Shown here in pieces: positions 45,631 to 54,489 of a stretch of DNA of 64,000 bases. Below the pieces are notes generated by a model. That model was not told the DNA's origin and ran no database searches. It saw only the letters and a list, made by a program, of their open reading frames with translations. Source of the DNA: Phycisphaerales bacterium (GTDB taxonomy: Bacteria > Planctomycetota > Phycisphaerae > Phycisphaerales > UBA1924); the NCBI GenBank assembly GCA_029260395.1, contig JAJDDJ010000013.1:124001-188000 (forward strand), given 5' to 3'. The position numbers and the translations under genes are program-made. Every line of letters starts with the position of its first letter. Within the stretch, counting starts at the first letter, position 1.

Positions 45631-47022
45631 ATGACCGACCGAAGCATGAGCCGGCAAGACACTCCACAAGACGCCGATGTGAGGGAAGGGATCCGTTTGG
45701 CTTTTGAAGCTGTTAAGTCCGAACGGGCGGAGGCCAACCCTGGATTCCGGGGCCAGGCGTTCGACCGCTTGCGGGATGTGCAGGCGGCGGTCACCGACCT
45801 GCTCGCTAACGCTGGTCTGGGTGGTGCCCGGCCTACGGACATGGGTCGACGCCTCGGGCTTGACAAAACGCTCGCGTGGAAGGTCTCGCGGTTTGTGGGA
45901 AGTGATGATCCGGCCAAGGCGGCTCGCCACATGCCCGGAGCGGGCGGCGTAGAGATCCTGGTCAATGCCGCGGGGGCGCTGGGCGTTAAAGAGACCGCCC
46001 TGGAGCGCACGCGCCAAGCTGATCGGGCGTTGCGAGCCTTCATGGCTCAGCACGCCGGCGATCGCCGATCGTTCGAGGCGATGCTCGCCGCTGGCCGACT
46101 TGATGAATCACTCGAGTTCGAGGAACGCCGAGCGTACTTCCGCGCGGGCTCGGCGCTATGGGGTGTGCGGGCCCGCCTTCAGTTTCTCATGCTCGCGTTG
46201 TACCCGAGCGCGGACAGGCCCGGGTACCTCGATGCCGTCCAGGTCAGCGGGCTCGTCGGGCTTGAACGGCTCAGACCCGACGTGCCATGGCTCATCCGCC
46301 GGCTTCATGCGCACAGCGATTCAGGGCGTGAGCGTTTCACCGTTCGGCGTGAACCTTTGGTGACCTCACGCCGGGATGCAGGCTTACCGCCGTTGTTTGA
46401 GCCGTATTGCTCGCAGCCACTCCCGGATCTCAGCCAGTTTGAGGATGCCCAGAACGGGCTCGTGTACGACGAACTCGCGGCGGGACCGGTCGGGCGCGAG
46501 GGCGCGGTCGATGTCATCCTGGGTGAGCGGTACCTGGGCCCGCTGCCGTTGAAGCGAGCCGAGGACAACACAACCGGGCGGTACATGCTCTCCGTGCGCA
46601 CACCGGTGGAGTGTGTGCTCTTCGACCTTCTTCTGCACGAGTCGCTCACGCACTTTGGGCATCCCGACCGCTCTGTGGTCGGCTTGCTCGAGGACCGGCC
46701 TGCAGTTGGCGATGCCTCGCTGCGTAACGTGCAGTCCGCGCTGCTCGCCCCGCACCCAGCGGTCGAGCTCGGGTCCTCGGCGGTGGTGCACACACCCCGA
46801 TTGGGCGCGTACCCGTCGATGGTGGCCGACGCTTTGACGCAGGCCGGGGCGGGCAGTCTGCAGGCATTCAGGGGCTACCGCCACGAGGTCGAGTATCCGA
46901 CGTTCCCGTGCAACCTCAGAATGACGCTCGGGATCGGCGAGTCGCTGGGACCTCCATCTGGAGGCCTTGAGCCTGCTTCCAGCACCGATGGTGGTGCAGC
47001 GCCAACGTCGGGGGGTGATTGA
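45631..47022 (+). CDS. Hypothetical protein with putative N-terminal helix-turn-helix
   Basis: 463 residues from ATG 45631 (a second ATG at 45646). Residues about 45-95 contain FDRLRDVQAAVTDLLANAG and ARPTDMGRRLGLDKTLAWKV, the spacing of a small HTH. The large C-terminal region is unrecognised, with VRARLQFLMLALYPSADRPG, LVYDELAAGPVGREGAVDV and HFGHPDRSVVGLLEDRPAVG. It may be a regulator with a large ligand-binding or enzymatic domain. An operator-like palindrome lies just upstream. No known family is claimed. Confidence 0.55.
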   Translation: MTDRSMSRQDTPQDADVREGIRLAFEAVKSERAEANPGFRGQAFDRLRDVQAAVTDLLANAGLGGARPTDMGRRLGLDKTLAWKVSRFVGSDDPAKAARHMPGAGGVEILVNAAGALGVKETALERTRQADRALRAFMAQHAGDRRSFEAMLAAGRLDESLEFEERRAYFRAGSALWGVRARLQFLMLALYPSADRPGYLDAVQVSGLVGLERLRPDVPWLIRRLHAHSDSGRERFTVRREPLVTSRRDAGLPPLFEPYCSQPLPDLSQFEDAQNGLVYDELAAGPVGREGAVDVILGERYLGPLPLKRAEDNTTGRYMLSVRTPVECVLFDLLLHESLTHFGHPDRSVVGLLEDRPAVGDASLRNVQSALLAPHPAVELGSSAVVHTPRLGAYPSMVADALTQAGAGSLQAFRGYRHEVEYPTFPCNLRMTLGIGESLGPPSGGLEPASSTDGGAAPTSGGD

Positions 47023-47132
47023 GGCCCATAACATCAGACAGGTTCTCAAGTTGCTTTGCACTTGCCAGCATTGGCGGTACGCTGTCATGGGCCCGCCTGA
47101 TGGCCCCACCGAGTCTCTTGAGGGAGAGCACT

Positions 47133-47759
47133 ATGTCGTTGAACCGAACCACCCGTTGCGCGATGGTCATCTGTGCTGGTGTAGCTAGCACAGCCGCTGC
47201 CCAGGATCTCGTCTCGATCTCGTTTCCTCAGTCAGTCACACTGAGCCAGAGCACCACCGCTGGTGGTCCCCGATCGGTCATGGCCCCGTTTGATTTCAGC
47301 GGGATCGGCAACATCATCAATCCTTCGGTCGCGGCGCCCGGCAGCGGCGGCAACGCGAGTGACTTCACGCTGCACCAGACCGTCGGCGTGGTGAACATCA
47401 CCGACGTGGTGGTCACGTACGAGTACGACGTTGCGGTTCAGATCGACGCGTTCGACATCGTTCAGCATCACAACGGCATCAAGACGCTCGAACTGTTTAT
47501 CGGGAACTCGCTTGCGAGCATGACCTCGATGGGCGCGGTATCGGTGCCCGCCAACGCGGTCGAGTACGCCGTCAACCGCTTCGACTTTGATGCGCCGATG
47601 ACAGGCCGGTTTGTGCAGTTGCGGCTGACCGAGCCCGAACTGCCGGGCCAGGGCGGCTGGGCGATGTATCGCGCTTACCCGGTGCTGGTACCGGGCGCGG
47701 GCACGCTGGGCGTCGCGGGCCTCGGCCTTGGGCTGATCGGCCGCAGACGCCGGGCCTGA
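47133..47759 (+). CDS. Secreted protein with PEP-CTERM-like tail
   Basis: 208 residues from ATG 47133 (GGGAGAG upstream). Signal peptide MSLNRTTRCAMVICAGVAS then AAAQ. The body is a beta-sandwich-like domain (NITDVVVTYEYDVAVQIDAF, HHNGIKTLELFIGNSL, GRFVQLRLTEPELPGQGGW), reminiscent of an F5/8-type or carbohydrate-binding discoidin fold. The C-terminal LVPGAGTLGVAGLGLGLIG plus a basic RRRRA is the sorting tail. No enzyme motif seen. Confidence 0.7.
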   Translation: MSLNRTTRCAMVICAGVASTAAAQDLVSISFPQSVTLSQSTTAGGPRSVMAPFDFSGIGNIINPSVAAPGSGGNASDFTLHQTVGVVNITDVVVTYEYDVAVQIDAFDIVQHHNGIKTLELFIGNSLASMTSMGAVSVPANAVEYAVNRFDFDAPMTGRFVQLRLTEPELPGQGGWAMYRAYPVLVPGAGTLGVAGLGLGLIGRRRRA

Positions 47760-47861
47760 ATCGGGCGATCCACCTCTTCCACCTGATCCAGGATCGGCTT
47801 GGCCGAAGTAGTCCGGGACGCTCGGCGCTCATCTAACTTGCGTTTCATCTAGACTTGGGCG

Positions 47862-49157
47862 ATGCACCGCCGACAAGCCATCGCCACGATCGCCTCGCCC
47901 ATCGCCGCCGCCGCTGCGTCGTCGCTCCTGCCCGTGCGCACCGCCAGCGCCGCGGGGTTGGCGCATCGGCTCTCAGGTGCGACGGGTGAGCCCTCGGCCA
48001 TCGCACGCGACGAAGACTACTGGGCCGAGGTGCAGCGGGCTTTCACGCAGAATCGCGGCCTCATCAACCTGAACAACGGCGGGGTGAGCCCGGCCCCATT
48101 GGTCGTACAGGACGCGATGGCCCGGCACCTCACCCGGGCGAACTCTGTTCCGCCTCCGATCGCGCTCTGGCGCGAGGCACCCGCTCAGCGGGAGGCGATC
48201 CGTGCCGGCCTGGCACGCGCGTGGGGCGTCGATCCTGAAGAGCTCGCGATCACTCGCAACACGACCGAGAGCCTGCACATCTGCCAGCACGGATTCGATC
48301 TCTCGCAGGGCGACGAGGTGCTCACGAGCGACCAGGATTACCCAAGGATGCTCAACGCGTTCCACCAGCGGGAGCGCCGCGACGGCATCAAGCTCGTGCA
48401 GATTCCGCTGCCCGTGCCGATGGACGATCCCGCCGAGGTCGTGCGGCGGTTCGAGACCGCGATCACGCCCCGAACACGCATGATCCTGTGCGCGCACATG
48501 ATCAACCTCACCGGGCAGGTACTTCCCGTGAAAGAGCTGTGCGCACTGGGCGAAGCGCGGGGCATCCCGGTTATCGTCGATGGCGCGCACGCCTTTGCGC
48601 ACATGGATTTCAGGCTCCCCGACCTCGGCTGCCGGTACTACGGCACAAGCCTGCACAAGTGGTTGTTCGCGCCGCACGGCACGGGCCTGCTGTACGTCCG
48701 GCGCAACTCCATCGAGGGCCTCTGGCCCCTGTTCGCCGAGAACCCGGGCCAAGAGAATGACATCCGCAAGTTTGAGGAGATCGGGACGCACCCGGCGGCC
48801 AACTTCTTGGCCATCGCCGAGGCGCTCGCCTTCCACGAGGCCATCGGCCAAGCCCGCAAGCTCGCCCGGCTCAGGTTCTTGCGGGACCGCTGGATGCACG
48901 CTCTGCGTGCGCACGACCGAGTGCGGTTCAACACCAACCCCGGGCACGCGGGCGGCATCGCCAATGTCGCGGTCGAGGGGCTGGATCCAGTCGAGCTATC
49001 GAGTTGGCTGTGGCGCGCACATCGTTTGTTGGTGGTGGGCATCGCGCATGAGTCGTGCCCGGGGCTGCGCGTCAGCCCGAGCGTGTACACCACGCTTGAG
49101 GAGATCGACCGTTTCGTCGAGTTGATGGAGCGTGCGATGGCGCACGGGATCGGGTGA
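47862..49157 (+). CDS. Tat-exported class V aminotransferase-like PLP enzyme
   Basis: 431 residues. MHRRQAIATIASPIAAAAASS is a twin-arginine-type leader. The PLP domain follows: LINLNNGGVSPAPLVVQDAM, ITRNTTESLHICQHGFDLSQGDEVL, DGAHAFAHMDFRLPDLGC, and the Schiff-base lysine in YYGTSLHKWLFAPHGTG. The closest fold relatives are isopenicillin-N epimerase-like and cysteine desulfurase-like enzymes; the reaction is not assignable. Convergent with the glycosidase gene (stops 8 bp apart). Confidence 0.85.
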   Translation: MHRRQAIATIASPIAAAAASSLLPVRTASAAGLAHRLSGATGEPSAIARDEDYWAEVQRAFTQNRGLINLNNGGVSPAPLVVQDAMARHLTRANSVPPPIALWREAPAQREAIRAGLARAWGVDPEELAITRNTTESLHICQHGFDLSQGDEVLTSDQDYPRMLNAFHQRERRDGIKLVQIPLPVPMDDPAEVVRRFETAITPRTRMILCAHMINLTGQVLPVKELCALGEARGIPVIVDGAHAFAHMDFRLPDLGCRYYGTSLHKWLFAPHGTGLLYVRRNSIEGLWPLFAENPGQENDIRKFEEIGTHPAANFLAIAEALAFHEAIGQARKLARLRFLRDRWMHALRAHDRVRFNTNPGHAGGIANVAVEGLDPVELSSWLWRAHRLLVVGIAHESCPGLRVSPSVYTTLEEIDRFVELMERAMAHGIG

Positions 49158-49164
49158 TCGCACG

Positions 49165-50697
49165 TTATCGGCGCGCGTAGGCAAGCCGATTTGTGCGCAC
49201 ACCGGCGCGGAAGACACCCTGCACGAGCACCGCTTGGTCGGCGGAAGTGAGCAAGAAGCGGCGCTCGGAGCCGGGCACCGCTTGGGTGGTCCATTGGCCG
49301 GAGGCACGCTGCCGCATCACGAGCCAGCGGATGGGGTCGGCCGACGCACGCACCACGAGCGTGTCGCTCGCATGGCCCGGCTCGATCGAGCCCGTGATGG
49401 TCGGTGCGCGCAGGCCTAGCCAGGGTGCATCGGGCACGACGGCTGCTTCAGCGAACGCGCCCGATGCGAGCGTGCGCGCAAACAGAGGCTGATCGCGCAG
49501 CACGGACGCCGAGAACATCGAAAGCCCGCTCGCGTTATGCCGAGACAACTCGTTGAGCTGGCGGGGCACTTCATCCTCCAGCCAGCGCGGGTACGCGGGC
49601 CCCGAGCGGATAAGGCTCAGCCCGGGCCAGAGGTGGCGGGCGAGCAAGTTCTGCTGATCCCACCAGCCGAGCAGCGCCGTGAAGGACTGTTCGGGCTTGT
49701 CGATCGGCCAGTAGAGCTGGGGCATGAGCGCATCAACCCAGCCCTCGCGCAGCCAGCGCCGGCTGTCGGCAAATATCAGTTCGTACGCGTCCATGCCCTT
49801 GATGCCCGCCGGGTGCCCGGGCCTCCAGATGCCAAATGGGCTCACGGTCACGAGCACCGAAGGGTCTTCGCGCTTGACGAGCTGGTACAGCTCGCGGACG
49901 AGCGCAGCGGTGTTGGACCTGCGCCAGTCGTTTCGGCTGAGCGCACCGCCTCGGCGCTGGTAGCGGGTGAAGGAAACAAGGTCATCAAAATCGGGCGCCT
50001 TGGTCGTGCCCGCGGGTGGGTAGGGGTAGAAGTAGTCGTCGATGTGGACGCCGTCGATGTCGTATCGGCTGAGCACGTCACTGACTACGCGCAGGAAGTG
50101 GTCGCGTGCTGCGGGCTCGCCCGGGTCGGCCCACTTGTACGGGCCATGTGTGCGCACGAGGTCGGGGCGCGTGTTGTTGAGATGGCCGGGCGCATCGGGG
50201 CCGATGGAGCGAGGGTGGCGTGTGCGGAACGGGTTGAACCACGCGTGGAGTTCGAGGCCCCGGGCGTGCGCACGTGTGATCCACTCGGCCAGCGGGTCGT
50301 AGCCCGGATCGAGGCCTTGCTTGCCGCTGATAAAGGCGCTCATGGGCTCGATCGGGGAGCGGAACAAGGCATCGGCGGTGGGGCGTACCTGAAAGAAGAT
50401 TGCGTTGAAGCCGCCGCGCTGGGCGCGGTCGAGGATGGCATCGATCTCGGCGAGTTGTCCACTCTTGGGCGAGCCTGGCGCGGAGGGCCAGTCGATGTTG
50501 TTGACCGTGGCGACCCAGAGGCCTCGGAACTGCTCGTTGATCGCTGGCGGCTGGAGCAGGCTCGCGGAGGTCACGCCCCAACGAGGCGACTCGGCGGTTT
50601 GCGCGCACGCCGACAACTGCGCTCCGAACAGCAAAGCGATCAGCAGGCTCAGGCGGGCCGAGACTTGCGGGCGTGATCGGAGAGTGAGGCGCTCCAG
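49165..50697 (-). CDS. Glycoside hydrolase-like lipoprotein (GHL10/DUF187 type), probable CTG start
   Basis: The body matches the GHL10 (YngK-like) family: FRGLWVATVNNIDWPS, RGGFNAIFFQVRPTADALF, LDPGYDPLAEWITRAHARGL, HAWFNPFR, DGVHIDDYFYPYP. These are (beta/alpha)8 enzymes thought to act on glycans. The first ATG/GTG/TTG in frame is TTG 50634, leaving only LLFGAQLSAC of the lipobox. In-frame codons upstream give ERLTLRSRPQVSARLSLLIA, a full basic n-region. CTG 50697 with GGGAG 7 nt upstream is the only well-placed start, and it overlaps the ogt end by 49 bp. The lipobox LSAC implies membrane anchoring. Confidence 0.72.
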   Translation of the reverse strand: MERLTLRSRPQVSARLSLLIALLFGAQLSACAQTAESPRWGVTSASLLQPPAINEQFRGLWVATVNNIDWPSAPGSPKSGQLAEIDAILDRAQRGGFNAIFFQVRPTADALFRSPIEPMSAFISGKQGLDPGYDPLAEWITRAHARGLELHAWFNPFRTRHPRSIGPDAPGHLNNTRPDLVRTHGPYKWADPGEPAARDHFLRVVSDVLSRYDIDGVHIDDYFYPYPPAGTTKAPDFDDLVSFTRYQRRGGALSRNDWRRSNTAALVRELYQLVKREDPSVLVTVSPFGIWRPGHPAGIKGMDAYELIFADSRRWLREGWVDALMPQLYWPIDKPEQSFTALLGWWDQQNLLARHLWPGLSLIRSGPAYPRWLEDEVPRQLNELSRHNASGLSMFSASVLRDQPLFARTLASGAFAEAAVVPDAPWLGLRAPTITGSIEPGHASDTLVVRASADPIRWLVMRQRASGQWTTQAVPGSERRFLLTSADQAVLVQGVFRAGVRTNRLAYARR

Positions 50698-51215
50698 AGT
50701 GAGTCTCCCGCGATGGTTCGTTCGTGGTCGAGTAGGCGCTGCTTGGTCTCGATCCCGCCGCCGAAGCCCGTGAGCGTGCCGTCGGCGCCGATGACGCGGT
50801 GGCAGGGTATGACGAGGCTCACGCGGTTGGCGCCGTTGGCACCCCCGACGGCGCGCACAGCGCTGGGCGCGTTCAGCGAGAGCGCGAGGTCGCGGTACGC
50901 GATAGTCCGGCCGAAGGAGATGTTCTTGAGTTCGGTCCAGACCCGCTGCTGAAACTCGGTGCCGGGCGTGACCGTCGGCACGGTGAACGCACGGAGCGAG
51001 CCGGCGAAGTACGCCGCCATCTCTTGCTCGAGCAGGGAGAGGTGGGGGGATTCGCCGATTTCGGTGGTTGCTTTGAGCAGCGGTTCGAGGACATCGAGTT
51101 GTCGATCAACGCGATCGTCGGGGCCGAACTCCAGCAGGCACACGCCGTCATCGGTCGCCGCCGCGATGACGCGGCCGAGCGGGGTCTCGATGGTCGTGGT
51201 GCGGATGGTATTCAC
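50649..51215 (-). CDS. ogt: Methylated-DNA--protein-cysteine methyltransferase
   Basis: 188 residues, repairing O6-methylguanine. The active-site motif is SLVIPCHRVIGADG with the acceptor Cys; upstream are TEFQQRVWTELKNISFGRT and VRAVGGANGANRVS. The GTG start overlaps the serS stop in GTGA (51212-51215). The C-terminal end overlaps the beginning of the glycosidase reading frame. Probably cotranscribed with serS and the glycosidase. Confidence 0.94.
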   Translation of the reverse strand: MNTIRTTTIETPLGRVIAAATDDGVCLLEFGPDDRVDRQLDVLEPLLKATTEIGESPHLSLLEQEMAAYFAGSLRAFTVPTVTPGTEFQQRVWTELKNISFGRTIAYRDLALSLNAPSAVRAVGGANGANRVSLVIPCHRVIGADGTLTGFGGGIETKQRLLDHERTIAGDSLWSASLSDHARKSRPA

Positions 51216-52663
51216 CCGATCGATTCCCTCCCGTTGAGGTACGGACGAAGGGGAGCGGGGACGTGGATCGACCCGTCGGCTTGCTGATGCATCTCAAGAA
51301 GCGGGATGAGCAGGCGGGGGCTCGCCGCGACGGTGTTGTTGAGCGAGTGGCAGAAAACGGTTTGGCCCGTGCCGCCCTGGCCACCTTGGCGGTAACGCAT
51401 GTTGAGCCTTCGGCACTGGTAGTCGTAGAGGCGGCTTGCCGAATGTGTCTCACCGAAGGCACCGGTCGGCGTGCCGTCGGGTCCGTCTTCGCCCCGGCTG
51501 GGCATCCAGCACTCGAGGTCGATCATGTCCGCGTTCTTCGCGCCGAGGTCGCCCGCGCAGCACTGGAGCAGGCGGTGGGGCAGTTCGAGGCTCTCGAGCA
51601 AGGCCGCGACGATCCCGATCATCTCTTGGTGCCAGCGCCGGCTCTCGGCTTCGTCGGCCTTGCAGATAACGACCTGCTCGACCTTGTCGAACTGATGGAT
51701 GCGGTACAGGCCCGCAGTATCGCGGCCCGCTGCGCCGGCCTCGCGGCGGAAACAGGTGCTCACGGTGCACAGCTTCATCGGCAGGCTTGCCTCGTCGAGA
51801 ATCTCGCCCGCGTGCATGCCCATGAGCGAGACCTCGCCCGTGCCGGTGAGGAACAGGTCGTAGCCGCTGGCTCCACCGGTCCCCGCAGAACCGTCGGCAT
51901 CGGACTCGGCGGACCGGCGCTCGCTCTCTGGGATGTGGTACGCCTGGTCGCGGGACGCGGGGAAGAACCCGGTGCCGATCATGGCTTCTTCGCGCACGAG
52001 CACGGGCACGGTGACGGGTGTGAAGCCCTTGGCGATGATGAAGTCCATCGCGTATCGGAGCACCGCCGAGTGGAGGAGCGCGCCGTCGCCCGTGAGCAAA
52101 TAGCTGCGCGAGCCCGCGAGCTTGACGCCCCGCTCGAAGTCGGCCATGCCGAGCCGTTCGATCAGGTCCATGTGCGAGCGGGGCGCGAAGCCCTTCTGCC
52201 CGGCGAACGGTTTGGCCGGGTCGAAGCCTTGCGGCGACCACCGGCGGATCTCGACGTTGTCGTCGGCGGACCGGCCATCGGGTACGTCCGGGTCTGGCGG
52301 CAGCGGGATGGTGAGGACCATCTGGCTGAGCGAGGCATCGAGCGTCCTCAACTCGGCCTCGATTTGCGTGATCTCGGCCTTGAGGGCGGCGGGCTTGGCC
52401 TTGATGGCTTCGATCTCGGCGGCAATGGCCTCGCGGTCGGCACCCTCGGCGTTCTTGAGCTTGCCGCTGAGCTGGCCGATCTGCGGGCCCGTGGCCTTGG
52501 AGAGCTTGTTCTGCTCGGCTCTGCGTTCGTCTAGGCGGGTCTGGGCCTCGCGCTTTCGGGCATCGAGCGCAAGGACCGCGTCGATGTCGACGTCGGCGTG
52601 CTTGCGTCGGCAGCCGAGCTTGAAATGTTCGGGGTCTTCACGCAGGGCCTTGAGGTCGATCAT
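51212..52663 (-). CDS. serS: Seryl-tRNA synthetase
   Basis: 483 residues. Charges tRNA-Ser. The N-terminal coiled coil (residues about 30-105: LDARKREAQTRLDERRAEQN, LSGKLKNAEGADREAIAAEI) is followed by the class II core: motif 2 TVSTCFRREAGAAGRDTAGLYRIHQFDKVE, cited in part, and motif 3 LNNTVAASPRLLIPLLE. An acidic, Gly/Ser-rich loop (SERRSAESDADGSAGTGGAS) is inserted near residue 250, longer than usual. ATG 52663. Confidence 0.96.
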   Translation of the reverse strand: MIDLKALREDPEHFKLGCRRKHADVDIDAVLALDARKREAQTRLDERRAEQNKLSKATGPQIGQLSGKLKNAEGADREAIAAEIEAIKAKPAALKAEITQIEAELRTLDASLSQMVLTIPLPPDPDVPDGRSADDNVEIRRWSPQGFDPAKPFAGQKGFAPRSHMDLIERLGMADFERGVKLAGSRSYLLTGDGALLHSAVLRYAMDFIIAKGFTPVTVPVLVREEAMIGTGFFPASRDQAYHIPESERRSAESDADGSAGTGGASGYDLFLTGTGEVSLMGMHAGEILDEASLPMKLCTVSTCFRREAGAAGRDTAGLYRIHQFDKVEQVVICKADEAESRRWHQEMIGIVAALLESLELPHRLLQCCAGDLGAKNADMIDLECWMPSRGEDGPDGTPTGAFGETHSASRLYDYQCRRLNMRYRQGGQGGTGQTVFCHSLNNTVAASPRLLIPLLEMHQQADGSIHVPAPLRPYLNGRESIG

Positions 52664-52775
52664 GAGTGCTCTGAGTGTAGGTGGCCGGGCCTTGGGCGGT
52701 CACAGGGGTTGGGAGCGCCGCTTGCCTGTGATACCATGGCCGAGCCAGGCACCCCAGGGGAGGAATCGGCCCGTC

Positions 52776-54470
52776 ATGCCCAACGCGACGCAGACTCTTA
52801 GACTCCGCCCAGCGGGCGGCAGCGGTCGCCCCGTACCGCTCGGGGCCGACGCGGTTTCGATCGGTCGCCACCCGTCGAACACGATCCCGATCACCGACGA
52901 CCGCGCCAGCCGAGCGCACTGCCGAATCGAGCCGAGCGCTGACGGCTTGGGCCATGTGCTTCGCGATCTCGACAGCCGGAACGGGACCAAGCTCAACGGG
53001 CTCAAGATGAGCGAGGCCCCGTTGAGCGTGGGGGATGTGATCTCCATCGGCAAGACCGAGTTCTACGTGGAGGAGGCCGCCCATGCCAAGCCCGCTGGCA
53101 AGAAGCGAGCCAAAGCCGGTCCCAAGCCCGCCGCTGACCCCAGCGAAAAGAAGGGCAAACCAGCGGACGGTGGCGAGCCAGACTCCGCAGAGCTTGACCC
53201 GAAAGTGACGCAGGACCTGGTGCGGATGCTCGAAAGCTTGCCGCCCAAGGATGAGCAGCCGCCGAACGTCATGATGGTGCAGGCCGATGGCTCGGACTCG
53301 GGCGTGCTGAACGCGGGCGGCACGGGCGCTGTGGTCGTCAAATTGCTTTTGCAGGTGGCGTCGAAGGCCCGAGCTACGGATATTCACGTGGAGCCGCAGG
53401 ACGAGTTCACGCGGGTTCGGATGCGGATCGACGGGCAGATGGTGTGGATCGCGGACTTGCCACGGAGCGCGGGCGACCGGGTGGGCGGGCTCATCAAGGC
53501 GGCGTGCCAGCTCAAGACCTCGCACTCTCAGGCGGTGCTCGATGGGCACTTCAGCGCGCGCATCGATACGAGGCGGGTGGAGTACCGCGTGAGCTTCACG
53601 CCCTCGATGCAGGGCCAGAAGCTGGTGATTCGCGTGCTTGATGCGAGGGGCGTGCCGACGAGCCTCCGCGAGCTTGGGCTGCTCAGCTGGATGGAGGACC
53701 GGGTTCGGCAGGTTTGCGAGAAGGACTCGGGCATCCTGCTGACCGTCGGGCCGACCGGATCGGGCAAGACCACGACCCTGTACAACTGTCTTCGGTCGGT
53801 CGATCGCGAGCGGCGGAACGTGGTGACCATCGAGGACCCCATCGAGTACCAGCTTGAGGGGGTGACGCAGATCCCGATCAACGCCCAGCGGGGCAACTCG
53901 TTCGGCGACCTGCTGCGGTCCGTGCTTCGGCAAGACCCGGACGTGATTCTCGTGGGCGAGATTCGCGATGAGGAGACGGCGCGCACCGCGATGCAGGCCG
54001 CGATGACGGGGCATGTGGTGTTCTCGACGCTGCACGCGAAGAACTCGATCTCGGCGGTGTTCAGGCTGCTGGATTTGGGTATCGAGCCTTATCTGGTGGC
54101 GAACGCGCTCGACTTGGTGCTGGCCCAGCGGCTGGTGCGGGTGCTTTGCGAGAACTGCTGTCGAGAGATACCGATCAAGCCGGGCCAGGCAAGCCGAATG
54201 GGCAACGCGCTGCGTGGCAAGGCGGTCTCGAAGGTACCGGTGGGCTGTCAGGCTTGTCTGAAAACCGGTCATCGTGGTCGGGTGGCGCTGTTCGAGCTGC
54301 TGGAGTTCAACGACGCGTTGCGCGACATCGTGCTGGGCGAGCCCACGGTCGGCGCGATGAAGCAGGTGATTTCAAGCGGCCACTTCACGACGCTCACCGA
54401 GTTCGGCTGGCGGCTTGTCGCCGAGGGCAAGGTAAGCATCGAGGAGATCGAGCGCGTCGCGGACAGTTAG
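52776..54470 (+). CDS. FHA domain-GspE/PilB-type secretion ATPase fusion
   Basis: 564 residues. Residues about 25-95 form an FHA domain (VSIGRHPSNTIPITDDRASRAHC, cited in part; RDLDSRNGTKLNGLKM), which binds phospho-threonine peptides. An Ala/Lys/Pro linker (about 100-145) joins it to a type II/IV secretion ATPase with ATDIHVEPQDEFTRVRMRIDG, Walker A LTVGPTGSGKTTTLYNC, VTIEDPIEYQLEGVTQI and LRQDPDVILVGEIRD, and a zinc-type C-x2-C pair (CENCC, CQACLKTGHRG). The usual GspE N-terminal domain is replaced by the FHA. ATG 52776 has GGGAGGA upstream. It probably powers a pilus or T2SS machine under kinase control (inference). Confidence 0.88.
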   Translation: MPNATQTLRLRPAGGSGRPVPLGADAVSIGRHPSNTIPITDDRASRAHCRIEPSADGLGHVLRDLDSRNGTKLNGLKMSEAPLSVGDVISIGKTEFYVEEAAHAKPAGKKRAKAGPKPAADPSEKKGKPADGGEPDSAELDPKVTQDLVRMLESLPPKDEQPPNVMMVQADGSDSGVLNAGGTGAVVVKLLLQVASKARATDIHVEPQDEFTRVRMRIDGQMVWIADLPRSAGDRVGGLIKAACQLKTSHSQAVLDGHFSARIDTRRVEYRVSFTPSMQGQKLVIRVLDARGVPTSLRELGLLSWMEDRVRQVCEKDSGILLTVGPTGSGKTTTLYNCLRSVDRERRNVVTIEDPIEYQLEGVTQIPINAQRGNSFGDLLRSVLRQDPDVILVGEIRDEETARTAMQAAMTGHVVFSTLHAKNSISAVFRLLDLGIEPYLVANALDLVLAQRLVRVLCENCCREIPIKPGQASRMGNALRGKAVSKVPVGCQACLKTGHRGRVALFELLEFNDALRDIVLGEPTVGAMKQVISSGHFTTLTEFGWRLVAEGKVSIEEIERVADS

Positions 54471-54489
54471 CGGGGGCGTTGGCCAGCGC

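Noticed and set aside
52638-54272. 544-codon open frame on the minus strand
   Set aside because: Antisense to the clear FHA-GspE gene; His/Arg-rich shadow.
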